The notes under the pieces: model-generated
Seen by the model: the letters and a program-made list of their open reading frames with translations, nothing else
The model's database searches: none
What the model was told of the DNA's origin: nothing
Made by a program: the position numbers and the translations under genes
Assembly (NCBI GenBank): GCA_028292565.1
Contig: JAQGMD010000326.1
Coordinates: 1-15,139, forward strand
Length of the DNA stretch: 15,139 bases
Reading direction: 5' to 3'
DNA from: Burkholderia sp.
Lineage (GTDB): Bacteria; Pseudomonadota; Gammaproteobacteria; Burkholderiales; Burkholderiaceae
Shown: positions 1-7,999 of the stretch, one piece after another
Position numbering within the stretch: the stretch's first letter is position 1
Layout: each line of letters begins with the position of its first letter

Positions 1-3000
1 TTTCGTTGCCGTTCAGGCTGCGGCTCGATAGCGTGCAGGTCGGCCGCGGAGACATTACGCTGGCCCCTGCGAATGTGATCGGGTTTGGACCGCTCGATCT
101 GAATGCCGATTTCGATGGCGAGCGCTATCTGCTTCGGTTGACGCGGCTGGCGGTACGGTCCGGGACGCTCGCGGGCAACTTCAAGGGCGAGGCCGCGTTG
201 GGCGTCGCCAAACCCTATCCGTTGCGCGCACAGTTCACCAGCGGCGCGGAAGCGGTTGTCGCCGCCCAAACGATCGGCGCCAGCGGGCTGATAGGCGCCG
301 GGGGATCGCTGGAAGAAATGACGGTGACCACCGACCTGGCGATCAAGCAATCAAAGATCGCGGGCCGCACCGTGGTGCGTCCGTTTTCCGCTCAACCGCT
401 GGGCATGACCAATCTGACGGCGCAGGCGCTCGACCTCTCCGCCTTTCGCGAGGACTTGCCGCGCACCGGGTTGAACATCAATTTGTCGATCGCCGAAACC
501 GGCGCCGGCACACTCGCTGTGAAGAATGCCGACGCCGGTCCGTACGACGCCAGGAAACTGCCGGTTACGGATCTGCTGATCGCGTTTCGGCAGCAGGAAG
601 CGAATTTCGATTTCGATAAATTCACCGCCTCGCTCGGCAGCGAGAAACGCGCCGCAGGTGCGATCACCGGTAAAGGGCGTTATGTCGATGGCGCTTTGAC
701 GCTCGACCTGTCGCTCAAGGCGATCAACCTGCGGGGACTCGACCAGCGGATGCGGCCGACCCGACTCGCCGGCCAGATCGGCCTGCAACACGCATCCGGC
801 CGCCAGGAATTCACGGTGGAGCTGACCGAGCCGCTGAACAACAGGCAAAAGGTGTCGCTCACCGGGCGCGGGTCGCTCGCCGCTTCCACCCTGACCATCG
901 AGCGCGCGGAGTTGCGCCTCGGCGGTGGCCGAATTGATGCGGCCGGTCATCTCGAGATGGCGGACCGGCAAGGTTTCAGTGCGACCGGCAAGGTTGCGGG
1001 CTTCCGCTTGAAGGATATCGGCGAGTTCAAGCAGCTACCCGATCTGTTCCTGAACGGACAGTTCACGCTACGCGGCGCGCGTCAGCCGAAACTGCTCGCC
1101 GATCTCGCATTCAACATCAGCGACAGCCGCTTGCAGGGCCATCCGTTGCAGGGCGAGGGCAAGGCGCAATTGCGCGCCGACAGTATCGACATTTCCAAAT
1201 TCCTGCTTGCAGCGGGCGCCAACCGGCTCAACATCCATGGACGGTTGACACAAACCGAAGGGAACCTGACGTTCGCGCTGACCGCGCCGAAACTCGAGCA
1301 GCTCGGCCCGGGCTTTAGCGGCGCGCTTGACATCAACGGCGAGGCGCGGGGCAGTATTGAACGCCCCCGCATCGTTGCCGACTGGACCGGCACTCGCATC
1401 CGGGCGGGCGACGCGCTGCGAGCTGACAATGTGAAGGGCAAGGCGGACGTTCAGGTGGACCGCGATAAACCGTTCTTCGTCAACGCGGTGACTGCTGACG
1501 CGCGGGCGAATGGTTTGCAGTATGGCCAAGGCAAAGATGCGCAGCAACTCAAGTCGCTGTCCGCGCAATTGCAGTTCTCGCCGCGCCCCGATGCGCCACT
1601 GCAGATTGCGGTGCGGGGCGAGGGCGTGGTTGCCGGGGGTATTCGCGCTGACAGCTTTGTCGTTACGGCAAATGGCACCACGGCACAGCATGGGCTTGAT
1701 CTGTCACTGGTCGAACCGGGACAAAACTGGATGCTCGCGGCAAGCGGCGGACTGAAGTCATTGGATAGCCAGCCGCAATGGCAAGGCAGTATTCAGCGAC
1801 TGGATGCAACCGGACGCTTTGTCGGAAAACTGGTCGCGCCGGCGCCGCTGCTGGTATCGCAGCAACGCCTGCAGCTCGATCGGTTGCGCTTTGATGCGGC
1901 GGTTGGCCTCATCGCAGTAGAACAGTTCCTGCGCGACCCCAATGGCATCATGACGCGCGGCAGTATCGAGCGCTTGCAGGTAGGGCAGATCCTGAAATTC
2001 AGCGGCAAGGAGCCGGCCGTGACCAGCGACCTGCAGCTGCGTGGCGAATGGGACGTGAAGTTGACCGATACGCCGAGCGGTACGATGAGCATGCGGCGCG
2101 AAAGCGGCGACGTCGTGATGCGCGGCACCAGGCCGGTTGCGCTCGGCCTGCGCAATCTCGAGGCGACCGCGAATGCCTCCAACGGCCAGCTCAGCGTTCA
2201 GGTACGCGCGGACGGCAAGCAACTGGGCGTGATTGATGTGAGCGGCAAAGTCAGCCTGGCGGGTGGCGACCGGCTGATCCCCGCGCCGGACGCACCGGTT
2301 ACGGCCGATATCAAGATCGATATCCCATCGCTGGGATGGGCGGGGCCGATGATTTCATCGACCACCATCGTGGAAGGTCGCGTGCAAAGTGCGATCACGG
2401 TAGGCGGAACGGTGTCGCAGCCGGTCCTCGGCGGAAAAATCAGCGGCAACGCATTGCGCTTCCTGTCGATCGAAACCGGGGTCGACCTGCGCGAGGGTGT
2501 GCTGGAAAGCGAATTCCAGGGATCACGACTGGCGCTACGCACCCTGCGTTTCCCAAGTGGCGAAGGTCAATTGACTGCATCCGGGGTGGTCGATCTTGCC
2601 GACGGCCAGCCCACTGCCGACATCGCAATCAAGGCCGAGCGATTTGCAGTGCTGAATCGGACCGACCGCAAGTTGTCCATCAGCGGCGCGAGCCAGATCG
2701 CGTGGCGTCAATCGCAGGCAACCATTACCGGTGCATTCAATGTCGATTCCGGATTTATCGACATCAGCAGCACCACCATGCCGCAGCTATCGGACGATGT
2801 GGTGATCGTAGGCCGCACAGAAAAGAAAGCTGCCGGCGAGCGCGGCCTTCCTGCCACCATCGATGTCGCGGTTAACCTCGCCAAAGGGATCGTGTTAAAA
2901 GGCCGCGGACTCGATGCGCTGCTGGGTGGACAAATCCGACTGGCAAGCCGGCCGGGTGAACCGCTGCAGGCGCGCGGCACGCTGAATATCATCAAGGGCA

Positions 3001-3566
3001 CCTTTGCCGCTTACGGCCGCGAGCTCGATATTGACCATGGCCTGCTGCGCTTCAATGGCCCCATCAACAATCCATCGCTCGATATCCTGGCCATGCGACG
3101 CGGGCAGCAAGTCGAGGCCGGCGTCGCGGTGCTCGGAACGGTATTGGAGCCGCGCGTAACGCTGGTTTCGGAGCCGCCGGTTTCAGAAGCCGAGAAGCTT
3201 TCATGGCTGGTTCTCGGCCACGGCCTCGAGACAGCAGGACAGGGGGACCTGAGCAAGCTGCAAAGTTCCGCCGGCGCCTTGTTGTCGCAAGGCGCTGCCG
3301 CCGGTGTCGAGTCGCAAATCGCGCGCGCATTCGGGCTCGACCAGCTCAGCGTCGGCAGCACCACCAATCAGGAGGGGTTGGAGCAACGCATCGTCACAGT
3401 CGGCAAGCAGATATCCTCGCGGCTTTATGTGAGCGTGGAACAAGGATTGCAAACGGCGAGCAGCGTGCTGCATATGCGTTACCTGCTTACTCCGAAACTG
3501 ACGGTGGAGGCGGAGGCGGGGACGCGCAGCGCGCTCTCGCTGTTCTATAACATCACGTTTGATTGA
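1..3566 (+). CDS. tamB: Translocation/assembly module subunit TamB (5'-truncated)
   Basis: This is the C-terminal 1188 or so residues of a TamB/DUF490 (AsmA-like) protein. The reading frame is open to the first bases of the window, so the true start lies upstream. Family members are anchored in the inner membrane, span the periplasm as a long beta-groove, and work with TamA or other Omp85 proteins in outer-membrane protein insertion and phospholipid transport. What is seen is a long run of alternating polar and hydrophobic beta-strand-like sequence with few cysteines. The last 340 or so residues are typical of the conserved TamB C-terminal domain: a KLSWLVLGHGLE-like segment, a QIARAFGLDQLSVG-like segment, SRLYVSVEQGL, and a final FYNITFD ending in an aromatic-rich beta strand. 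tamA would be expected upstream, outside the window. No convincing terminator follows the stop. The family call is firm; the partner is inferred. Confidence 0.93.
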   Translation, partial: SLPFRLRLDSVQVGRGDITLAPANVIGFGPLDLNADFDGERYLLRLTRLAVRSGTLAGNFKGEAALGVAKPYPLRAQFTSGAEAVVAAQTIGASGLIGAGGSLEEMTVTTDLAIKQSKIAGRTVVRPFSAQPLGMTNLTAQALDLSAFREDLPRTGLNINLSIAETGAGTLAVKNADAGPYDARKLPVTDLLIAFRQQEANFDFDKFTASLGSEKRAAGAITGKGRYVDGALTLDLSLKAINLRGLDQRMRPTRLAGQIGLQHASGRQEFTVELTEPLNNRQKVSLTGRGSLAASTLTIERAELRLGGGRIDAAGHLEMADRQGFSATGKVAGFRLKDIGEFKQLPDLFLNGQFTLRGARQPKLLADLAFNISDSRLQGHPLQGEGKAQLRADSIDISKFLLAAGANRLNIHGRLTQTEGNLTFALTAPKLEQLGPGFSGALDINGEARGSIERPRIVADWTGTRIRAGDALRADNVKGKADVQVDRDKPFFVNAVTADARANGLQYGQGKDAQQLKSLSAQLQFSPRPDAPLQIAVRGEGVVAGGIRADSFVVTANGTTAQHGLDLSLVEPGQNWMLAASGGLKSLDSQPQWQGSIQRLDATGRFVGKLVAPAPLLVSQQRLQLDRLRFDAAVGLIAVEQFLRDPNGIMTRGSIERLQVGQILKFSGKEPAVTSDLQLRGEWDVKLTDTPSGTMSMRRESGDVVMRGTRPVALGLRNLEATANASNGQLSVQVRADGKQLGVIDVSGKVSLAGGDRLIPAPDAPVTADIKIDIPSLGWAGPMISSTTIVEGRVQSAITVGGTVSQPVLGGKISGNALRFLSIETGVDLREGVLESEFQGSRLALRTLRFPSGEGQLTASGVVDLADGQPTADIAIKAERFAVLNRTDRKLSISGASQIAWRQSQATITGAFNVDSGFIDISSTTMPQLSDDVVIVGRTEKKAAGERGLPATIDVAVNLAKGIVLKGRGLDALLGGQIRLASRPGEPLQARGTLNIIKGTFAAYGRELDIDHGLLRFNGPINNPSLDILAMRRGQQVEAGVAVLGTVLEPRVTLVSEPPVSEAEKLSWLVLGHGLETAGQGDLSKLQSSAGALLSQGAAAGVESQIARAFGLDQLSVGSTTNQEGLEQRIVTVGKQISSRLYVSVEQGLQTASSVLHMRYLLTPKLTVEAEAGTRSALSLFYNITFD

Positions 3567-3618
3567 GTGCCGTTCGTTGATTCACACACCCGGCGTCCGG
3601 AAGTATCGCTGAAAGATA

Positions 3619-3680
3619 TTTTGTAATCGCTTTTTTTATGCGACCGCACTTTTTAAGCGAAAAAATGTGGGTTTAATCGA
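3619..3680 (+). repeat. 62-bp direct repeat, copy A, with phased TAATCG motifs
   Basis: This aligns without gaps to 3841-3902, with about 53 of 62 positions identical by eye. It contains the hexamers TAATCG (3624-3629), TAAGCG (3654-3659) and TAATCG (3674-3679), spaced 30 and 20 bp, so on roughly the same face of the helix. A T7 tract and an A6 tract lie between them. The copy is 222 bp upstream of copy B. It may be a duplicated operator, or a remnant of an earlier copy of the fic upstream region. Confidence 0.8.
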
Positions 3681-3840
3681 GAGCGAGCCGTGGCGACGGA
3701 TTCTAATGGCTGGTGGTGCCTTAACTGCTCGCGGTTATCAGGGGCAGACCCACGACGGGCATTGGGATGCCGCTCTCATCACGTCGGAAAAAGAGTCGTC
3801 GCTTGCATGACCGGTACGAGAAAGGTTGCCTGCAATGCAA

Positions 3841-3902
3841 TTTTCTAATCGTTTTTTTTGTGCGACACTTCTTTTTAATCGAAAAAATGTGGGTTTAATC
3901 AA
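3841..3902 (+). promoter_or_regulatory. 62-bp direct repeat, copy B, abutting the fic start
   Basis: This second copy of the element ends three bases before the fic ATG. TAATCG-like hexamers at 3846-3851, 3876-3881 and 3896-3901 keep exactly the 30- and 20-bp spacing of copy A, although the DNA between the first and second motifs has diverged. That pattern fits selection on the motifs, as expected for an operator, but this is inference. A protein bound here would cover the place where a ribosome-binding site should be. Confidence 0.55.
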
Positions 3903-3905
3903 AAA

Positions 3906-5483
3906 ATGAGCGATTGGATCGGTTTTAAGTGGGTCGCGGCGCACACCCGAATTACTCCGACTCAACCATTTGCGGTGGAGAGTCAGATTGGAACCGCCCG
4001 GCGCACGGTGGTGACCGGCGATACGAGGAACGAGACCTATCAGCCCGGCACTCGTCCGGACGCCACTATTCCGGCACACCTGACATTCGCGTTCAGGCAC
4101 GAAATCGTACATCTTGAATTCCTCGCCCGCCTGTTTGCGGCGATCGACCCGCGCGTGCTGGAAGAATGGATCCGCCGGGAACCAACGGGCAGCTACGCGC
4201 GGCGATCCGGCTTCTTCTACGAATGGCTTACCGGCCGCCGGCTGGATGTCCCGGACACGCCCGCAGGCAATTACGTAGACGCGCTCGATGCCGGCATGTA
4301 CATCGTCGCCTCGCGCGCCGCGAATGTGCAGCGCTGGCGCGTGCGTGACAACCTTCCCGGAATCCGCGAATTCTGCCCGGTAGTCGTGCGTACCGACTCG
4401 GTGCAGGAATTGCAGCAATACGACTGCGCCAAGGCTTTGAAGGATCTGGAGGTGGAATTTGGCGCAGACATCCTGCAGCGTAGCGCGGTCTGGCTGACGA
4501 TCAAAGAAAGCCGAGCCAGCTTTGCGATCGAGCATGAGGAACGGCAGGTCGACCGGATACGGCGGTTCGCCGCGGTTATGGAGCGGCGCTGCGGGCTGGA
4601 TGGCGATCCACTCACGCCGGAGAAGCTGACTGAGCTGCAGACGGAGATCCTGGGCACGGCCACACGGTACGGCATGCGCAAGTCGCCTGTGTTCGTCGGG
4701 CACACCACGGGCTATACCGATGTTGTTGACTACATCGGGCCGCACTGGGAGAGGGCCCAAGAGATGCTGACCGGCTTGCAATCGACAATGGCCCGCACAC
4801 AGGGGGCATCGTCCATTGTGCGAGCGACGATCGCTTCCTTTGGCTTCGTCTACATTCATCCCATGGCTGACGGAAATGGCCGGATTTCGCGCTTCCTCGT
4901 CAACGACGTCTTGCGCCGCGACGGAGCGGTACTGGCTCCGTTCATCCTTCCCATCTCGGCCACGATCACCGATAGCTCGCATGAACGTGTCGGCTATGAC
5001 CGGGCGCTGGAGCGTTTCTCGAGGCCGTTGATGCAAGCTTACAGCGACCGTTACTCTTTCGGAGTCGAGGTGGTATGCGACGACGGGGTGCAAACGAATT
5101 TTCACTTCGACGCCTACGACGAAGCGCTGCCGGCATGGCGGTACCCGGATCTGACTCATCAGGCGGAGTACGTGGGGCATGTGATCCGACTGACCATCGA
5201 GTCGGAAATGAGCAAGGAAGCGACCATCCTGCGCGATATGGACCGGGCACGGCGGGCCGTCAAGAATTACCTGGAAGGCCCGAACACGGACATAGACCAG
5301 ATCATCCGGTCCGTGCGCCAGAACCGGTGGGTTGTTTCCAATAAGCTGGCCAGGAATTTTCCGCAGCTCGCGGACTCCGGGTTGGCCGAAGCAGTGACAC
5401 GCGCCGTGCGGGAAGTGCTCGATCCTGACTCAGGGTCGGGACACAACGAACCCAAACAAGACGGGGAAAGTCCAGGAGGATAG
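3906..5483 (+). CDS. Fic family protein (probable AMP-transferase, class II type)
   Basis: This 525-residue protein carries the Fic core motif at residues 318-329, HPMADGNGRISR, with catalytic His318, the phosphate-binding GNG and both arginines. Fic enzymes transfer AMP, or other phosphate-containing groups, from a nucleotide to target-protein hydroxyls. A target-docking flap lies at about 262-272 (VFVGHTTGYTD). Upstream, at 205-210, SFAIEH resembles the class II inhibitory motif (S/T)xxxE(G/N); Glu209 is kept but the last residue is His. Residues 1-190 form a family-specific N-terminal region, and 430-505 look helical and winged-helix-like. ATG 3906 is the only usable start in this frame after the stop at 3876-3878, yet no Shine-Dalgarno sequence precedes it. 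No antitoxin gene is adjacent, which fits intramolecular inhibition. The target is unknown. The family call is firm; the class assignment rests on motif position. Confidence 0.92.
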   Translation: MSDWIGFKWVAAHTRITPTQPFAVESQIGTARRTVVTGDTRNETYQPGTRPDATIPAHLTFAFRHEIVHLEFLARLFAAIDPRVLEEWIRREPTGSYARRSGFFYEWLTGRRLDVPDTPAGNYVDALDAGMYIVASRAANVQRWRVRDNLPGIREFCPVVVRTDSVQELQQYDCAKALKDLEVEFGADILQRSAVWLTIKESRASFAIEHEERQVDRIRRFAAVMERRCGLDGDPLTPEKLTELQTEILGTATRYGMRKSPVFVGHTTGYTDVVDYIGPHWERAQEMLTGLQSTMARTQGASSIVRATIASFGFVYIHPMADGNGRISRFLVNDVLRRDGAVLAPFILPISATITDSSHERVGYDRALERFSRPLMQAYSDRYSFGVEVVCDDGVQTNFHFDAYDEALPAWRYPDLTHQAEYVGHVIRLTIESEMSKEATILRDMDRARRAVKNYLEGPNTDIDQIIRSVRQNRWVVSNKLARNFPQLADSGLAEAVTRAVREVLDPDSGSGHNEPKQDGESPGG

Positions 5484-5546
5484 CTTAACGCACCGGGCTA
5501 ACGCACCCTCGCGGCCTCTACCATTTCGGACGCCCGCCACCCCACG

Positions 5547-5942
5547 TCACCGCGCGTGCGCCACCCACTTCCCATCCTTCTTGCAAAACTGGTACAGCTC
5601 TTGCCCCTTGATGGACTTGTCCATCGTGGCGATGCGCGTGAGCCGGCAATTGGATGCACCGTCGGGATCCTTCAAGACCTGGATCCGGCCATGGTTGCCG
5701 GTCTGGTTGTTGCGCCATTCGACCATGCTGCCGTCCACGCCATGATTCAACACGCCGATCAGTGTGGAAGTGAATACGCGCGCGTCCCTCTGGGCGCATT
5801 TGCCAAGTGCGGTCTGATCGAGAAACGTGTAGTTGCCGAAAGCGCCGTCGCTCATGTTCAGGGCGACCGCAGGGGTGGCGAGAAAACTGCCGGCAAAACT
5901 GCTGACGGAAAAGGAAACGCAGAAAATGGTGAGCTTGCGCAT
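5547..5942 (-). CDS. Small exported protein, RT0821/Lpp0805 surface-antigen-like
   Basis: This 131-residue protein begins with a signal peptide: MRKL, a hydrophobic stretch, and a likely signal peptidase I site after Ala-Val-Ala at 25-27. Its C-terminal half has VEWRNNQTGNHGRI, Cys99, then ELYQFCKKDGKW with Cys120. That order (a Trp-Asn-x-x-Thr-Gly-x-x-Gly stretch, Cys-Arg, then Cys and Asp-Gly-x-Trp near the end) resembles the C-terminal domain of 17-kDa/RT0821-type surface antigens, whose function is poorly known. The similarity is weak and from memory. I chose the start at 5942 because GAGGTG (reading on the minus strand, 5948-5953) sits at proper distance upstream and the signal peptide starts there; longer in-frame versions add a non-conserved Arg-rich leader. 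It is convergent with fic and divergent from the META-MliC gene. Confidence 0.72.
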   Translation of the reverse strand: MRKLTIFCVSFSVSSFAGSFLATPAVALNMSDGAFGNYTFLDQTALGKCAQRDARVFTSTLIGVLNHGVDGSMVEWRNNQTGNHGRIQVLKDPDGASNCRLTRIATMDKSIKGQELYQFCKKDGKWVAHAR

Positions 5943-6263
5943 AGCGGCACCTCGATGCCTGAGCCAGGACCCGCGACGAATCGAGGCCGGAGAAAGATTG
6001 TTCGATGGGATTCCAGCGTCAGTTTCGTCTTCGGAGCGGCACCGGCCGGCGCACAGGCGCATACCGGTTCGTCCAAGGTAGGGATTTCGATGACCGGCTG
6101 GCGCCGGCGGGCGCACGACTATGCGTATGACAACAGTGGCATTTCATCGACGTGCTCAATGACCGATGGTCTTTTTCCGCTAGGCTTCCAGTATCTTCAT
6201 CGCCCAGAAAATCAGAAGTCGAATGTTGGACGGGTTTGAGATGGATCACGCGGGAGTTCAGCC
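5943..6263. other. Divergent intergenic region, 321 bp
   Basis: This region separates the start of the small exported protein (minus) from the start of the META-MliC lipoprotein (plus) and must hold a promoter for each. I see ribosome-binding sites at both edges (GAGGTG on the minus strand at 5948-5953, GGGAG at 6252-6256), but no convincing -35/-10 pair, repeat or RNA gene. Confidence 0.5.
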
Positions 6264-6941
6264 ATGAAAGTGTCACTGCCAAACAGCCGGTTTCGCCTCA
6301 CCCTTGTCATGCTGCTGCTACTGGCCGGATGCGAGACGTACAACCACCGGTACAGCAGCGGCGGCTCGGCCACCCTGGCCGGGACCTCATGGCTGGCGGA
6401 GGAGATCGACGGGCACGCGGTGAAGGAGAACGTCCGATCGATACTCCAGTTCCAGTCTGAGGACATCTACGGCTCGGCTGGCTGTAACCTCTATTCGGCG
6501 CCTATCGTGGTCCGGGACAGCGGATTCCGTGCAGGCACGGTGGTCACCACGCGGGCTATTTGCAGCGATGCGGCAATGGGGCAGGAGCTGCGCTTCCTCG
6601 CTGCGCTCAGTTCGACCACCGGCTATCGGATGGAGGGCGACACTTTGCGGCTGACCGACTTGCAGGGTGTTACCGGCATGCGCCTGACCCGCATGTCGGT
6701 ATCACCGCGCGCATTCCTCTGTGGTGACGGCGTGAACTTCGGTAGCATGTTCCTGCGACCCGCCGGCGCGGACACGGTGGAGGTCGCGTTCGGAGTCATG
6801 TCGCGGGTGCTTACACGCGCGCCTGCGCTCTCGGGCGAAAGATTTTCTGGTGGTGATATTTCGTTATCGAGCGAGGGTGACGAAGCGACGCTGGAAGTGG
6901 GCGACCATCGTTATACATGCACCGAAAAAGCGGGTGGCTGA
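6264..6941 (+). CDS. META-MliC fusion lipoprotein
   Basis: This 225-residue lipoprotein starts with a short basic stretch, a hydrophobic segment and the lipobox Leu-Ala-Gly-Cys (Cys23). Residues 38-145 form a META domain (HslJ-like): LAGTSWLAEEIDG, then GSAGCNLYSA, TTRAIC, and ELRFLAAL. Residues 149-220 resemble the MliC/PliC lysozyme-inhibitor domain: FLCGDG with Cys153, a SGERFSGG loop (Ser190), SEGDEATLE and a closing YTC with Cys219, which probably pairs with Cys153. MliC proteins block host c-type lysozyme from the bacterial envelope. In the family as I know it, a Lys precedes the GDxA stretch; here that position is Glu204, so classical inhibition is doubtful. GGGAG at 6252-6256 supports the start. 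The protein is probably outer-membrane or periplasm-facing. Domain calls rest on motif recognition. Confidence 0.82.
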   Translation: MKVSLPNSRFRLTLVMLLLLAGCETYNHRYSSGGSATLAGTSWLAEEIDGHAVKENVRSILQFQSEDIYGSAGCNLYSAPIVVRDSGFRAGTVVTTRAICSDAAMGQELRFLAALSSTTGYRMEGDTLRLTDLQGVTGMRLTRMSVSPRAFLCGDGVNFGSMFLRPAGADTVEVAFGVMSRVLTRAPALSGERFSGGDISLSSEGDEATLEVGDHRYTCTEKAGG

Positions 6942-6988
6942 AACTTGCCGCGCGCTTGATGTGCAAAGCTGACAACTCCTCAAACATG

Positions 6989-7018
6989 CCGGGCGACAGA
7001 AAGTGACTTGCCGCCCGG
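6989..7018 (+). terminator. Possible hairpin after the META-MliC gene
   Basis: CCGGGCG (6989-6995) can pair with CGCCCGG (7012-7018) across a 16-base loop, beginning 48 bases after the lipoprotein stop. No T tract follows, so this is at best a weak or Rho-assisted terminator. Confidence 0.3.
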
Positions 7019-7116
7019 AACCTTCATCGCCTGGTTGCGTCTGAGAATAAAGGGAATGCGCTTGGCCATCGGCCGGCGGCCTCCCTTGTGTTCTTCACAA
7101 TTCTCTCGGACCGACT

Positions 7117-7959
7117 ATGGCAAAAACCGCACTATCTTCACTACCGCAGGAGTGGCAGTTCTGGATCACGGAAAACCTGGCGCGCGCCTGCGAGCCCAGC
7201 GGCATGGCGGCCATCATGGTACGCGACGGGAATTTCGAGAAGAAGCTTGCGGAAGCTGCCATTGCGGAAGCAAGGCGAAAGAATTTTTCGGAGCTCCAGG
7301 CGCCCAAGCCGATGCCCGAGATCGATACGACGAAGAATGCCATTCAGGCATCGGATCGGGTGGTTGATGTACTACTCACACTCGCTGCGCCGCGCATTGT
7401 CTTGCTTGGCAACGTACTTTCCGATGAAGAATGCGATGCGCTTTGCACGTATGTCGATCAGCGGCTGACGCGCTCGCCGGTAATAGGCGATTCAGACGGT
7501 GTGGCTCAGTTGAATTCCGATCGCACCAGCCAGGGTGCAATGCTGGCACGGGGAGAGACGGAGCTTATCGCGCGCATCGATGCACGCCTGGCTTCCATCG
7601 CCCGTTGGCCGGTGGAACGCGGCGAAGGGTTGCAGGTGCAGCGCTATGAAACAGGCAATGAGTATCGCGCGCATTACGACTGGTTCGACGCGTCGCTTCC
7701 GGGGCCGCGCAAGCATCTTGAACGCGGCGGTCAGCGGGTTGGTACTTTCATTCTTTATATGTGCGATGTGGAGCAGGGTGGGGGTACCTCTTTTCCGGGG
7801 CTGGGAATGGAGGTGCAGCCGAAGAAGGGGAATGCGATTTACTTTGCCAATACGGATGCGTTTGGCGTGCCGGATCGCGAGACCCTGCATGCGGGGATGC
7901 CGGTGGTGAAGGGCGTGAAGTTTATTGCGAATAAGTGGTTAAGGGAGAGCGAGTATTAG
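7117..7959 (+). CDS. 2OG-Fe(II) oxygenase, prolyl 4-hydroxylase type
   Basis: This 280-residue protein has the iron- and 2-oxoglutarate-binding signature of P4H-type dioxygenases. His186 and Asp188 lie in RAHYDWFD, the distal His258 in TLHAGMPV, and Lys268, which should bind the 2-oxoglutarate carboxylate, lies ten residues on. GGGTSFPGLG (221-230) is the usual conserved loop. Such enzymes hydroxylate proline or other residues with Fe(II), oxygen and 2-oxoglutarate. The first 60 residues (EWQFWITENLARAC onward) form a helical extension found on many proteobacterial members. There is no signal peptide, so it is probably cytoplasmic. Only a weak ribosome-binding site (CGGA, 7107-7110) precedes ATG 7117. 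It stands alone between the lipoprotein gene and the convergent Rieske gene, so its target cannot be inferred. Family firm; substrate unknown. Confidence 0.9.
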   Translation: MAKTALSSLPQEWQFWITENLARACEPSGMAAIMVRDGNFEKKLAEAAIAEARRKNFSELQAPKPMPEIDTTKNAIQASDRVVDVLLTLAAPRIVLLGNVLSDEECDALCTYVDQRLTRSPVIGDSDGVAQLNSDRTSQGAMLARGETELIARIDARLASIARWPVERGEGLQVQRYETGNEYRAHYDWFDASLPGPRKHLERGGQRVGTFILYMCDVEQGGGTSFPGLGMEVQPKKGNAIYFANTDAFGVPDRETLHAGMPVVKGVKFIANKWLRESEY

Positions 7960-7983
7960 AGCGGGCTCGGTTCGCTATGGGAT

Positions 7984-7999
7984 GTAGGGTGCGCCCTAC
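7984..7999. repeat. Inverted repeat GTAGGGTGCGCCCTAC at a convergent gene junction
   Basis: A six-pair stem (GTAGGG/CCCTAC) with a TGCG loop lies between the convergent oxygenase and Rieske genes, and it overlaps the Rieske stop codon (7996-7998). It could act as a bidirectional terminator, but there is no T tract on either side. The first 12 bases match, inverted, the repeat at 8995-9006. Confidence 0.5.

Larger units (their letters stand above)
3567..3905. other. AT-rich intergenic region upstream of fic
   Basis: This 339-bp gap between tamB and fic has no credible protein gene. It is visibly more AT-rich than its surroundings, with several T7-8 and A6 tracts. It contains two direct copies of a 62-bp element, listed separately, with a 160-bp spacer between them. 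The tracts resemble promoter or UP-element DNA or binding sites of an AT-preferring regulator, but I cannot assign -35/-10 boxes with confidence. Confidence 0.6.

Noticed and set aside
3738..5180. A 480-residue open frame on the minus strand opposite fic
   Set aside because: It lies entirely antisense to a clear Fic gene, is Arg/His-rich without any recognisable motif, and reflects the codon bias of GC-rich DNA.
3906..5483. fic as half of a toxin-antitoxin pair
   Set aside because: No small antitoxin gene lies upstream or downstream, and an inhibitory-helix-like motif is present within the protein itself.
5486..5507. TAACGCACC twice with a 13-bp period after the fic stop
   Set aside because: The units are short and isolated, with no stem, T tract or other context, so chance is a sufficient explanation.
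5556..6239. A plus-strand frame of 227 residues over the small exported protein
   Set aside because: The minus-strand gene has a signal peptide and a proper ribosome-binding site, while this frame has neither and looks like a shadow.
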